Origin: Portunus trituberculatus
Lineage: Eukaryota; Arthropoda; Malacostraca; Decapoda; Portunidae
Direction of reading: 5' to 3'
DNA: 64,000 bases
NCBI RefSeq assembly: GCF_017591435.1
Contig: NC_059283.1
Location: forward strand, 2,697,685-2,761,684
Notes under the pieces: model-generated
Told to the model about the DNA's origin: nothing
What the model saw: only the letters and a program-made list of their open reading frames with translations
Databases searched by the model: none
Translations under genes and position numbers: made by a program
Part shown: positions 41,832 to 57,025 of the stretch, piece by piece
Numbering within the stretch: the stretch's first letter is position 1
How the letters are laid out: each line of letters starts with the position of its first letter

Positions 41832-43159
41832 GTAAGTGAGTTCTTTGGAGTTGTCGCCTGGTGAGTGTTGCGTGCGTGGTGTTAGCGAGATGAACACTCA
41901 GGGAACCATAGCAACACCCAATACGTCATATTATCCTTATACATTCCCTCCCCCCTCCTACACTCCTCCCCCCCTCCTACCCTGAGAGGAGAGGGGCGAC
42001 ACATCACATCATGTTCATTTCTTCCTCCCCGTCGTGTAGCCAGCAAGGTAAGACGCCGCCCAGAGTCAGGAGATAACCACAGAATGCCCCACACGTGCCG
42101 CTAAATCCTTCAAGCACTGTGGTCCCGCAGCATGTTACTTCTGCCTCGCCGTGCTTGTCGAATCCTACATCTGAGTCAAAACAATTGTACGGCGAGCCGA
42201 GGAGTGTGTTGGTCGTCTTGTTCCCCTGACAGGACAATACGATCGTGTTCGAGGAAGCTGCCGTCCGTTTGTTAATTGCTCCTGACGAAGACACCCACGA
42301 AGACCACGTCTAGAATACTAATCAATGAAAACGAGACAAATTCTGCTACCGGAATATCTGCTGTTGATTCAAGACATTTTCTTGTTTAGTCTTGCATTGT
42401 ATGATGAGGCTCGACAGTCATTTGTGTCTTGATGGCGCAGCAAGGCGTGTGGCTCCCTCGTGGCGGTCTCAGATCGGGGAAGGCCCAAGCGACCAGTCAA
42501 ACACTATTAACGTCAGAATCACAGAGGTCATAAAGTTAGTTTTAACTCTAACGTAACCATGACATGAACAACATAAATAATAGATACACGAACATACGAG
42601 TTTGCTCTCACAATATTCAAAAGCCTAAAACGATCGTAAAGTAACGAGTATTATGAATAGATTACGACAACCTTGAGCATTAAGCAACAGTCAATATGAA
42701 TAAAAGAAACATATACACCAAAGTAAAATACATGTGAAAATACTAAAGCAAAAATCTATAACTATAGCTACTAGAATAAGTAGAAATGCAGCGAGCCTCA
42801 GGAGCTTCGGTAGATTGACCGACTGACTGACTCAAAATAACTGTGTAGAGCCGCAGCAAGTAAATCATCATTGTGAAATTGACGACAGAAGATCAGGCCA
42901 GAACAAGTGTGCTGTGTTGATCTTGCAGGAAAGCGTCCACTATTACAAACTTGTTGGCGTCGTATTGTGTGGGAGCAGCAGGCGGTTCAAGGCTAGTAGT
43001 GTGCGCAGCGTCCCTCCTGCAAGGCAGTGCACAGGGCAGCGGGGCCCAAGGTGACCATCCCCACGCAACAATGCCTCTCTTTGCCCCATCTCGGTCGCTG
43101 CTCTTCTAAACAACAAGAACAACAAAAACATGTTTTTAAAACTCGGGGAAAACTACACT
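41832..43159. other. Unique stretch, no gene seen
   Basis: C-rich at 41940-41990. The rest is mixed composition without repeats of note. Confidence 0.35.
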
Positions 43160-43880
43160 AACTCATTATAGCCGGAACTTGAGGGATTAATTAAAACTTT
43201 AAGCGAGGCATCTAACAGGCAGGAACCCCCAGCCACTGTGTGTTGACTCAAGGCTCGTCATCCCTGCCGCTGCCTCCCGCTGCGCCACACCTGACGGGGC
43301 GGCAACTGACCGGCGGACGGCACACTCCCGGGCAGCAGGTGCCAAGCACCGCCCGTGGGCCGCCGCTAACAGGACCACTACACTCAACGAAGCCGGAGTT
43401 AAGAAATCTTGAAGAAGCTAAAGACGGAAAAGTTGTATTCGCGCTCATCATTACCGCCACTGTTGTGCTCGAGACACCTGCAGCAAAGTTTTAACAAGCA
43501 GCGTTACCAGCATCCAGTCGATATCTTCTCACACTCCGGCGACCAGCGGACAGAGAGTAAACAAGCAGAGACACCAACTTTCCAGGAGACTAAAATAACT
43601 CGAGCTTGAGCTGGTGTAGGTATCAGCAGGACGGGCGAGGTGGAGCACACGGGCAGGGGCACTGCACGCAGGGGAGCACAGAGAGAGGAAGTGTCTAGAA
43701 GTTGGCACCACTGACTCCAAGTTTCAAACAGTTGAACAATCTGACGCAGCGCCGCCCAGGTGTGGCGCCCAGGCTGCCGCCCCCTGCCCGCGGGTGCCGC
43801 CGCTGACGGGCAGGTGCAGACAGTGGGCGGGGGTGAGTGTCACCGAGACGCTTAACACCTCCCCGACACGGAGACAAGTG
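43160..43880. promoter_or_regulatory. GC-rich, CpG-containing island
   Basis: Two GC-dense cores at 43260-43380 and 43740-43870, with CCGCCG, GCCCGCGGG and GGGCGGGGG strings, stand out from the AT-rich surroundings. A donor-like GCGGG|GGTGAGTGTC lies near 43830. It could be a promoter or first-exon region of a gene of unknown identity, but no TATA or start codon can be fixed. Confidence 0.25.
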
Positions 43881-43929
43881 TGGGTCGCTTTCATAATATG
43901 GACTTTTGTAATTATCTGTTACAAAGATC

Positions 43930-43932
<3 letters not shown>

Positions 43933-44004
<72 letters not shown>
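43933..44004. repeat. (GT)n microsatellite
   Basis: Perfect 72-bp tract. Confidence 0.98.
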
Positions 44005-44007
<3 letters not shown>

Positions 44008-44243
44008 CAGGATGTCAGATGTGGAACCGGGTCATCACTTCATGCCGCTAACCATCCCCTGACTTAAGCTCTACAGAAAGTGGTGGAAAAAAATAGAAAA
44101 TTAATCACAATTGGCTGCATTCTGAGAGTTCCTCGAGATATCCCTTCCTACACATTTTTACTTTTTTCATTACAAGCGTTACTATTTCATTTGAAGATAT
44201 TTCCTTATTTTGACACTCAAGATGGCTGCAAAAGGCTGTCAGC

Positions 44244-44456
44244 TTAACCCCTTCGTACCATGACGCATTGTCATATTCATTATTTACTATTTTGTGATTG
44301 TGTGCAGCTTCAGAAACTTATATGGGGATTAAAATAGGGAAGTCTCTGGTCGGTCATTAATCTTCTGACCACCATGGACTCTTCTTAATGTAAATGAAAT
44401 CGTCTAATCAAGCTCAAAACTTATGATAAAAATGTCTACCAGTATTGGAGGAGTAA
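44244..44456 (+). mobile_element. piggyBac-like MITE, copy 1
   Basis: Begins TTAACCCCTTCGTACCATGACG and has the same interior as the 52.7-kb copy: GCAGCTTCAGAAACTTATRTG, GGATTAAAA, CATTAATCTTYTGACYACCAT, AAATCGTCTAATCA. The 3' end is mutated (CCAGTATTGGAGGAGTAA instead of CCAGTACTGAAGGGGTTAA), so the closing TTAA is lost. It is non-coding. Confidence 0.8.
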
Positions 44457-44708
44457 ACAAAAGATCGTCACTGGAAATATATCATAATTCTGAGAGAGTA
44501 AAGCCAAGTGGACTGTACTGTACATTGTGATAGCTAAGCAGGGTTGACTACACGTTATGTTTTGTTACTGGTTTCCAAAGTGCAGTGAATGACGAAAGGG
44601 TGACGCTAAAGAACTGCTGGAAGAGGCAATTATATAACACTACAAAGCACAGTCACTGGATGCTCTTCTTGGAACAGATCACACGTCCTTACATTCAGTA
44701 AACCACGA

Positions 44709-44711
<3 letters not shown>
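44457..44711. other. Short unique stretch
   Basis: No gene or repeat recognised. Confidence 0.4.

Positions 44712-44787
<76 letters not shown>
44712..44787. repeat. (AC)n microsatellite
   Basis: Perfect 76-bp tract. Confidence 0.98.
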
Positions 44788-44792
<5 letters not shown>

Positions 44793-44964
44793 GAGAAGAG
44801 GGAATATTTTATGAACGTAGCGCGAAGTATACTCTGTTCCATAATCAAATCTTTACATTGTATTTACTTTGAAAGCACAACCTTCACCACCACGACTCCC
44901 ACCACCACCCACCACCACCACTTTGCCTGAGAGAAAGGAAATCAAGGTGAGTACACAGGGGAGG

Positions 44965-45106
<142 letters not shown>

Positions 45107-45236
45107 CAGGGTGGAGAGATGGAGGGACTTCAGAAGACAAGACAAAATTATGACGCGAGAGACGTGAGTGGTCTGTGGGAAATGGTAATCAGAGGCTGTG
45201 TTTGTGTTGGCACTAAGTTAGTATTATTGTTAGCAG

Positions 45237-45268
45237 TGGTGGTGGTGGTGGTGGTGGTGGTGGTGAAG

Positions 45269-45317
<49 letters not shown>
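45237..45317. repeat. (GGT)n - CGCGCG - (GA)n
   Basis: (GGT)n at 45237-45265, a short GCGCGCG and (GA)n at 45277-45317. Confidence 0.96.
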
Positions 45318-45322
<5 letters not shown>

Positions 45323-45408
45323 ATGGTAAATAAGAAAGTGCTCGTGATATTTATTATTATTGCATAGTGAATTAGTGGTATTTCATGACAGCGCACGCGC
45401 ACGCACTC

Positions 45409-45411
<3 letters not shown>

Positions 45412-45502
<91 letters not shown>

Positions 45503-45546
45503 CACAAACACAATCATACGCATTAATTAACAAACCTTCATATAAT

Positions 45547-45599
<53 letters not shown>
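45412..45599. repeat. (TC)n-(AC)n-spacer-(AC)n
   Basis: (TC)n at 45412-45440 switches directly to (AC)n at 45441-45501. A second (AC)n is at 45550-45599. Confidence 0.97.
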
Positions 45600-45600
<1 letters not shown>

Positions 45601-45724
45601 ACCCTCCTCCTCCTCGCTTGTTATTTCGTGCCTAATTTTTCTCTCCTCTTCGTCTGTGGTCGTAAGCTTAATTATCACTATTTGCAAAGACAACGCCGGC
45701 CTGTAATTCATGTTTCGGCTGCTT

Positions 45725-45727
<3 letters not shown>

Positions 45728-45807
<80 letters not shown>
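45728..45807. repeat. (GA)n microsatellite
   Basis: Perfect 80-bp tract. Confidence 0.98.
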
Positions 45808-45809
<2 letters not shown>

Positions 45810-45969
45810 ATACCTACTCATTCTTAGTAAAACTCCACATTCAGACATCACATCACGTCACAAGGAACATCACACGAGTTACATCGCCACAAAACATCAC
45901 CACATTACCTTTCACTTACACATACTTGCCACATATCCATACCACATCTTTACACTACGCAAAGCCTCA

Positions 45970-46171
45970 TTAACCCCTTCAGTACTGGGACGCATTTTTA
46001 CCTTGAGTTTTGTGTATGATTAGACATTAGGAAGGGTCTATTGAGGTCAGAAGATTAATGGCCACAGTCTTCACTATTTTAATCCCCCCCATGAATTTCG
46101 GAAGCTGTATAAAAGCACCAAATATTAAGAAGAATGAATATGAAAACGCGTCCTGGTACTGAAGGCCGTTA
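45970..46171 (-). mobile_element. piggyBac-like MITE, copy 2
   Basis: Bounded by TTAA at 45970-45973 and 46168-46171. Terminal inverted repeats of about 25 bp: CCCCTTCAGTACTGGGACGC at the left and GCGTCCTGGTACTGAAGG at the right. In reverse orientation the interior matches the other two copies (ATACAGCTTCCGAAA, GGATTAAAATAG, GACTGTGGCCATTAATCTTC). 202 bp with target-site copies, no coding capacity. TTAA target sites and CCC-starting ends are typical of the piggyBac superfamily. Confidence 0.9.
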
Positions 46172-46424
46172 AGCATCATTCCAGAAAGCTACCATCATTC
46201 CACCAAGGTCGCGGCACGTCATCGCACCTCACACCTCACCCACCACCACGTCATGTCCTCTCGTAACCACACTAGCCACCCTATCACATTGCAAGCTACG
46301 CCACACCGTCACCACACAAGATATTGCAACACGAACGCGTAGAATATCTTGATGAAAAAATTGGCATCAGAACCTCCTCGAATTTCTCTCATGATGGAGA
46401 GTCGTAATGAATAATGAACGAGAA

Positions 46425-49872
<3,448 letters not shown>

Positions 49873-50163
49873 TAATAATTCCCTGCTCCCTCTTTGTCCT
49901 CTTTCTCTCTCCCTCCCATCTATAGCGACACCTTACCAACTCAGCAATAACACTTTTTTTTTTGCAATCAATCAATCTACTCCTCCTTAATTCTTCCCTT
50001 CATCTTCTTTCCAAAGTGTAATAATTCCCTTCTCTCCCTCATCGTCCTCTGCTTCTCTCCCTCACATCTATAGCGACGCCTTACAAACTCAGCTATAACT
50101 TTTTTTTTTCAATCAATCAATCTACTTTTTTTTCAGTTCTTCCCTTCATCTCCTTTCCATTTC
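49873..50163 (+). repeat. 146-bp tandem duplication, two copies
   Basis: Copies start TAATAATTCCC at 49873 and 50019. Both contain CATCTATAGCGAC, CCTTACMAACTCAGC, CAATCAATCAATCTAC and TTCTTCCCTTCATCT in order; roughly 85-90 percent identical with small indels in the T run. Confidence 0.88.
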
Positions 50164-50515
50164 CCTCTTTTCTAAGCTCTCTTCCATTCCTGACTCCCAT
50201 TCCTCACTACTACTCTTCCTCCTCCTCTTCGCCTTTTCTTCATCATCCCCCTCCATTCTCCCTCCTCTCAATCTACTCCTCCCATCTCCCCCCCCACCGC
50301 CAGGTAGCACCCGTAGTGAACATGTGCAAGGATTTCCCTGGTGACTTTGCAGCAATGACTTCTTTTCCCTCGCGGCCCGCATTAGCTACCTCTCTCAAGG
50401 CGCACACGCACACGCACACGCACGCACACGCACACACATACACACACGATACAGCCATCTGATCTACCTTGCCTGAGATGCGAAGTTCTCGTTTTAAGCT
50501 TTTCCAATGATGACA

Positions 50516-50566
<51 letters not shown>

Positions 50567-51289
50567 ATGATTATGGCTCATTTAATCACAAGAACAGTAA
50601 ATAAACGTAAAATAAAGAAGAAATACATAAGGAAGTTAAAATAATTCTTAGCCATTTTTTTTTTTTATTCTCAAGATGATTCAGGTGACACTAACTTTCA
50701 TTTCCTCACACCTGTCTCACCTGAGGGCTTTTATCTGACAAGTGATGATACCTTAATCAAAGCACACCTTTTCTTCCTCATCTTCACTCTTCATTAATGG
50801 CTCACCTGCACCTACACCTTCATTAAAGCAATTTCACAACACTGGCAACGCAAAATGCAGTTAAAATATTGCCTATTGACTCTCACCCGCTCCCCGCACA
50901 CCTATCAACAGGCTTACTGATAAGATATACACTCCACCCACACATATCCACACACGCACACTAATAAACAATACGCACCCACACACACCCATCCATACCC
51001 ACAGTAAAAAAAAAGGCATCGTACCACACACTCCTACTCCACCTCATCCCTTAATGCCCATACCAGCCACACCCACACTCACCCACGCCTACCCACGCCC
51101 TGCAGAGCGCCACACACCTCCATCAGGGTAAAGCCTAAATCCAGACCACTTCCACTTTCATTCGAGCATCCAAATTACCTTGTTTCCCTCGAGTCCAGTT
51201 CCTCATCAGCTATAGAACACGAAGTTAGGCAAACAAAGTGAGAAACAATCGACCTTCCCTTTCAGAGCAGGCACTTTAGGCGAAAAAGG

Positions 51290-51293
<4 letters not shown>
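50164..51293. other. Unique stretch with short CA/CACG and (TC)n tracts
   Basis: Pyrimidine-rich at 50164-50290, a repeat-free island at 50290-50395, CGCACA-type variants at 50400-50447, (TC)n at 50519-50563 and C/A-rich DNA at 50930-51120. No gene seen. Confidence 0.5.
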
Positions 51294-51361
<68 letters not shown>

Positions 51362-51392
51362 ATAGACACTCACATGTACAAAACTACAATAT

Positions 51393-51485
<93 letters not shown>
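51294..51485. repeat. Inverted (GA)n ... (TC)n pair
   Basis: (GA)n at 51294-51359 and (TC)n at 51395-51485 are separated by 35 bp. The two arms are complementary over at least 66 bp. Confidence 0.98.
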
Positions 51486-51489
<4 letters not shown>

Positions 51490-52235
51490 CATTATAATAA
51501 GAACAAAAAAATTGCAAAACAAAACAAAAGCGAGAAAAAAAGAGCATGATTCTATACCAGTTTGGGAGACTCTGGCCTCTCTCAATAGCTTGGCGTAAAG
51601 TTTATAAATATCAAGTGTACAGTTTCCTGGCGTCAATTTCAGATTTAGCCGAGCTCCCTTCATACATTACCCTCGGGCAGGCATAGCAGATAATGGCGTC
51701 CGGGGAAATCAAACGCTCTAGCTTTAATGCATCTACAAGTCCCAGTGCAGGTGTAAAAAAATTATTCATTGCCCCAGACCAAATTGCAACGCGTTTGACA
51801 AGTGCGGTGAGGCGGGCGCGGGATGACTGGCGTAGATGCCGATGGAATGGCCGACATGGGAAGTGGTAAAAGGGAATTGCGAGGAGCGCAGAACAAAGAG
51901 GGAGGATAGAGAAACAGAAGGGACGGAACAGAGGCGGATAAAAGAGTGAATAAAAGTGGCGGAGGCCGGAAAAGGTATGGCGGCGAGGATGAAAAGAAAA
52001 TTGAAAAGAAGAAATGTATAACACACCAACCCAGCAGCAGCGAAGAGCAAGTTACGAACACCGCCTGCTGGAGGATGACAAAGGGGAAGAAATGACCAAC
52101 GCTTCAGGTCAGCCAAGGTCGTGAAGAAAGGAAATTGAGCCGAAATAATTAAAGCTTTAGGGAATGTGGTGTCGTGTGGTGTGGTGTGACTGCAAGTGTG
52201 ACAGTGTGATTATGATGAAAAAAAACACATTATGG

Positions 52236-52239
<4 letters not shown>
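51486..52239. other. Unique stretch with a complex island at 51630-51860
   Basis: The island is repeat-free. On the minus strand it gives an open frame ending near 51611 that includes WSGAMNNFFTPALGLVDAL and ISPDAIICYACPR, more protein-like than other frames here. It is followed upstream by low-complexity Ser/Pro/Phe. No family recognised; an exon or a conserved non-coding element are both possible. Confidence 0.2.

Positions 52240-52327
<88 letters not shown>
52240..52327. repeat. (GA)n microsatellite
   Basis: Perfect 88-bp tract. Confidence 0.98.
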
Positions 52328-52330
<3 letters not shown>

Positions 52331-52685
52331 TATAGTTGTAACCTGGAGGTGCCAAAGTCATTAATTCTCACCTGTCTGTGTGGTGGCTCAGGTATTAATT
52401 ATTCTCGCTGGCCGCTGGTGGTCGCCGTGCTCAAGTAACAAGACGCGGGACTCTTGCAGGTGTGGCCGCGGCATTCTCCTTCAACTCACACCTCCAGATT
52501 AATTACCAACGCGAATTATGCTCAGATCAGTGACAAGGATTATCTCCAGGTGTCTGCCTTGCCGGGAACGAGATGGCAGAGGCACCAAACCTGAAAGCAT
52601 AGACAAAGTGGCAGGGTGAACTGTATAGAAAGATGGAATGCAAGCGAAAGGAATAGAGGAGCTTTTGATGGTGTGAAGTATGATA
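52328..52685. other. Unique stretch, no gene seen
   Basis: Mixed composition between the GA tract and the third MITE. No repeat or exon recognised. Confidence 0.4.
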
Positions 52686-52900
52686 TTAACCACTTCAGTA
52701 CCATGACGAGTTTCCATATTCAATCTGATTACAATTTGTTAATCTTTATACAGCTTCAGAAACTTATGTGAGGATTAAAACAGTAAAAGACTGTGGCCAT
52801 TAATCTTTTGACTACCATAGACTCTTTCTAATACAAATAAAATCGTCTAATCACACCCAAAACTCAAGGTAAAGATGTGTCTCAGTACCGAAGGGGTTAA
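52686..52900 (+). mobile_element. piggyBac-like MITE, copy 3
   Basis: TTAA at 52686-52689 and 52897-52900, with inverted ends CCACTTCAGTACCATGACG and CTCAGTACCGAAGGGG. Interior collinear with copy 1: TACAGCTTCAGAAACTTATG, GGATTAAAACAG, GACTGTGGCCATTAATC, AAATCGTCTAATCA. 215 bp, non-coding. Confidence 0.9.
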
Positions 52901-53935
52901 AAGGATAATATGGATGCAGAGGCGTGTGGCAGGGTGAACTAGGATAAAGAAAAAAAAAAAGAATTACAAGTGATAGTAAGAGACAGAGGAGCGTGTGGTG
53001 CTCAGAAGTATAAATGTGGAAATGGAAGAAGCATTGGCGAGGACAGGGAACAGAGGGTCTTGTGACAATGCATATGATATTTTTACGAATTGAAAGAATG
53101 AAAAAAAAATGACTTCTTTCAGAATGGAATGCAGGGTTCTGATAGAATATAGAAATTTGAAGCACAGTAGAAAACAAGGACAACGGCAAGTAAAAAAGGA
53201 AACTATACAAGAAGAAAGGTAAAAAGAGACAAAAAAAAGACTAATAATTGATGATAAAGGAAAGAAAAGAGATGATCAGATGAAGGAAGGAATATACATG
53301 ATAAACAGAATAAAGATAAGGAGAGGCTTGGCTAATAAAAGAAACTCGAGCCAAAGAAAGAGGTACCGGAGCTGATAAGAAAAAAAAACGATGCATAACA
53401 TAAATAAGGAAATAAAAATTTGAAAAGGAAAGAAAATAAAAAAAAATCAATGACATGTATAATAAGACCAGCACAATACTAGTTAAATGAGCAATACAAA
53501 TAGGAAAGACAATATGGGTGGGCAAAAGAAAAGATTTGAAGTATAAAAGAGTAATATTAACCCTGAAAATTGTAAGATACTGACAAGAAATATATCAGGT
53601 TTGTATCATTTCAATCTGACACTGGAAACTGGAGTACACTTCGCTGATACTGAAATGCGATTCGATATTAAAGTTTACTTTTAACCACGTCACTTCAAGA
53701 CCTTCACCTGTCTGGGAGGAGAACCGAGAACCGAGGCATCCAACTCCAATAGTGAGAACCAAGAGGAAGCTCCCAGTGGGCTCTTCAAGGTTCTCTACTG
53801 TAATTTCCTGTCTCTCTCTCTCTCTCTCTCTCTCTCGTCAATCTTGTTAGAGAGCAAAAAGTTCCCAGCGGTTTTACTTCATCTATAAATACGTTTGTGT
53901 ACATGATTGTGAGGCAGCGAGGCGTGTCACGGATC

Positions 53936-53939
<4 letters not shown>
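52901..53939. other. A-rich unique stretch, no gene seen
   Basis: Purine-rich AAAGAAAAG/GGAAAG-type DNA at 52940-53560, a short (TC)n at 53811-53836, the rest unique. Confidence 0.45.

Positions 53940-54000
<61 letters not shown>
53940..54000. repeat. (GT)n tract at the 3' end of SINE copy B
   Basis: Perfect tract of about 61 bp. On the minus strand it is the (AC)n tail that follows the SINE end CAACAGTGAATT. Confidence 0.95.
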
Positions 54001-54003
<3 letters not shown>

Positions 54004-54291
54004 TCACTGTTGATCTGCTGCAGTCTCTGACGAGACAGCCAGACGTTACCCTACGGAACGAGCTCAGAGCTCATTGTTTCCGATCTTCGGATAGGCCTGA
54101 GACCAGGCACACACCACACACCGGGACAACAAGGTCACAACTCCTCGATTTACATCCCGTACCTACTCACTGCTAGGTGAACAGGGGCTACACGTGAAAG
54201 GAGACACACCCAAATATCTCCACCCGGCCGGGGAATCGAACCCCGGTCATCTGGTTTGTGAAGCCAGCGCTCTAACCACTGAGCTACCGGG

Positions 54292-54294
<3 letters not shown>
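54001..54294 (-). mobile_element. tRNA-derived SINE, copy B
   Basis: Reverse complement of copy A at 37660-37950, about 95 percent identical over its length. The B box is at 54232-54242 and the A box at 54272-54286 (complement). The anticodon loop is again TTCACAA, with one mismatch at the base of the stem. The 5' end reads GGCCCGGTAGCTC. (TG)n flanks it on both sides. The minus-strand translation containing VAQWLERW is a frame of this SINE, not a protein. Confidence 0.93.

Positions 54295-54362
<68 letters not shown>
54294..54362. repeat. (TG)n tract at the 5' side of SINE copy B
   Basis: Perfect 69-bp tract directly abutting the SINE head. Confidence 0.97.
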
Positions 54363-54364
<2 letters not shown>

Positions 54365-54413
54365 ACAACTTCACTCTAATAGGCACACCACATTCATCCC
54401 CCTCCCCACCACT

Positions 54414-54436
54414 CCTTCCTCTTCCTCTTCCTCTTA

Positions 54437-54469
<33 letters not shown>

Positions 54470-54636
54470 CTCCTCCTCCTCCTCCTCCTCCTCCTCCTCC
54501 TCCTCCTCCTCCTCCTCCTCCTCTTACTCCTCCTCCTCCTCCTCCTCCTCCTCCTCCTCCTCCTCCTCCTCCTCCTCCTCCTCCTCCTCCTCCTCCTCCT
54601 CCTCCTCCTCCTCCTCTTCCACTTCCTCTTCCTCCC
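54414..54636. repeat. (TCC)n microsatellite, about 220 bp
   Basis: TCC/CCT triplets with a few CTT, TAC and CCA interruptions near the ends and at about 54525. Frames give poly-Ser, poly-Gly or poly-Arg. Confidence 0.97.
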
Positions 54637-54805
54637 CCCAATACACTCACACACATTTTGATTTTACAGAGAACATAAAGAAAATGAAGCCACTCAATTG
54701 GGTGGAGCGATAAGAATTACAGTACAGACGAATATATATGCAATGGCAAAGCAATTCACTTCACCCCCTTGTTCATTTCATTGCACTTTCCAATTTCCTT
54801 TGCAA

Positions 54806-55426
<621 letters not shown>

Positions 55427-55682
55427 GGTGGAGCAAACACAGACAAACAGCCAGACAGCCAGCCAACGAGCCAGACAGAGGCACACGGTAAGGCATACAA
55501 AGACAAAAAAAGTGAGATAGAAAAACGGGGAAAAGAAATAAAGAACAAAGAGATTAAAAGAAAAAAGAAAAGGGTAAGAAAAAAACAGAGAAAGAATTAC
55601 AGGTAGACAAGACCAGGTAAGAAAAAAACATCAAGAAAACGTAAAATAAAAAATATATCATGAGGAAAACTGACCTTGAGAT

Positions 55683-55685
<3 letters not shown>
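55427..55685. other. A-rich stretch after the compound tract
   Basis: CCAGACAGCCAGCCAACGAGC-like decayed tetranucleotide DNA, then AAAGAAAA-rich DNA. No gene. Confidence 0.5.
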
Positions 55686-55717
<32 letters not shown>

Positions 55718-55873
55718 AACACAGGATCACGGAGGAGCGAAAAAGAGACACAAAAATGACAGGAAAAACGGCTGAAAAAATAAGGTAGGCAAGGTAAACA
55801 GAAAATAATTGACAGCAACAAGAACAGGTGAGGAAGAAACCCCGCAAAATTCAGGATGTCGGCTGGACCCTGG

Positions 55874-55932
<59 letters not shown>
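55686..55932. repeat. (GA)n and (TC)n tracts
   Basis: (GA)n at 55686-55715 and (TC)n at 55876-55932, with 160 bp of unique A-rich DNA between. Mutually complementary. Confidence 0.96.
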
Positions 55933-55935
<3 letters not shown>

Positions 55936-55990
55936 AAAAAAAAATAATGTTATCAAAGTTCCGAGCAGCGATATTATTTGGAAGTTAATT

Positions 55991-56062
55991 ATGAGCGCGC
56001 CGGGCAACACTCTGGCTCTCTCCACCGCGCCCAGAAAGTTTGGCAAGTGTTTCTGCCTCCAG
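55991..56062 (+). other. Candidate first coding exon, 24 codons, unidentified
   Basis: ATG at 55991 opens a 72-bp frame that ends exactly in phase at CTCCAG|GTAATT. The predicted peptide starts MSAPGNTLAL and ends KCFCLQ. The donor is acceptable but not optimal. No promoter is obvious in the AT-rich 50 bp upstream, and the peptide is not recognised. The same DNA is also open on the minus strand. Confidence 0.15.
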
Positions 56063-57025
56063 GTAATTTAACACTGATTTGTAAATAATTCATGTTACGA
56101 TCTGGTGAATTAGAAGTGAATTAGTCGGAAAGTTTTTCATCCCAAATGACATTAAGGTTACGCGAGACTAAAAAAGACTAAACCTAGCGTGTATTGGTAA
56201 AGTTTTAAACACCTAATTTCTATGCATGATATATTCCGCCCGAGGCCAAAGGGTGAGGATTACGACGAAAGCAAACTGTAAAGATAATTGGAAGCACATT
56301 TACCTGGTCGATGAGAGACGAGTGGCTGTGAAACCCTCTTGCTCGTGAGCGTGGACGAATGAAGAACACACACAGGAAAAGAAGTAGAAATGGAAGTAGA
56401 AATAGAAGCAGAAACAGACGCATCAGTGACACAGCTTCCAATACCCGGATCGTTTTGCGTTTTTTATGATGATTACTCCTGTTTTTTCTTTATTTTTCGC
56501 CTCTCGGACACGTCAAGCAAGGCCGACAAACAGGCAAACAAGACTGTGCTTTATATCACACGTGCAATATATCCGGGCGGCGATGTTTAAATGTAAATTC
56601 CCCCGATCATAATAACCCATAAATCCAACTCCGCCCCGTATTTACGTCCACATAAACATCACGGCTAATGTTCAAACAATTATTCCAGTGTTCCCTCCCT
56701 TGCCTCCGCCGCAGCATTTTTCCTCCTGCTGCTGGTGTTGTTCCTGGCGCTGGTGGTGGTGGTGGTGGTGGTGGTGGCGACAACCAGACTCTAAGCATTG
56801 ATTCCACGTTAACCTTCCTTGATTTTGTGTTACGTTCCGTTCGTTTTGACTGGTCGTTTCGTAGTTTCACCCGTGATTCTCGTTGGTTTCGTGTTATGTG
56901 TTTTCGTTTGCGGGTTTTCTTCTGTCTTGTTTTAGTTCGTGTTCTTCGTTTCTCTCTCTTCTTGGAATTCTTATTATTATTGAGTTGTCTTTCCTTTATT
57001 TTTTCGATCGCTGTTAGTCTTCGCC
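56063..57025. other. Unique stretch with an island at 56580-56700 and (GGT)n
   Basis: The island has CCATAAATC, CGTATTTACG and AACAATTATTCC, candidate Hox/forkhead/HMG-type sites. (GGT)n is at 56751-56777. TTCG/CGTT-rich DNA follows. No gene recognised. Confidence 0.3.

Noticed and set aside
54150..54656. 168-codon minus frame containing GPVAQWLERW
   Set aside because: The peptide is a reading frame of SINE copy B continued through GT and TCC microsatellites.
54378..54713. Poly-Ser, poly-Gly and poly-Arg proteins
   Set aside because: Frames of the TCC microsatellite.
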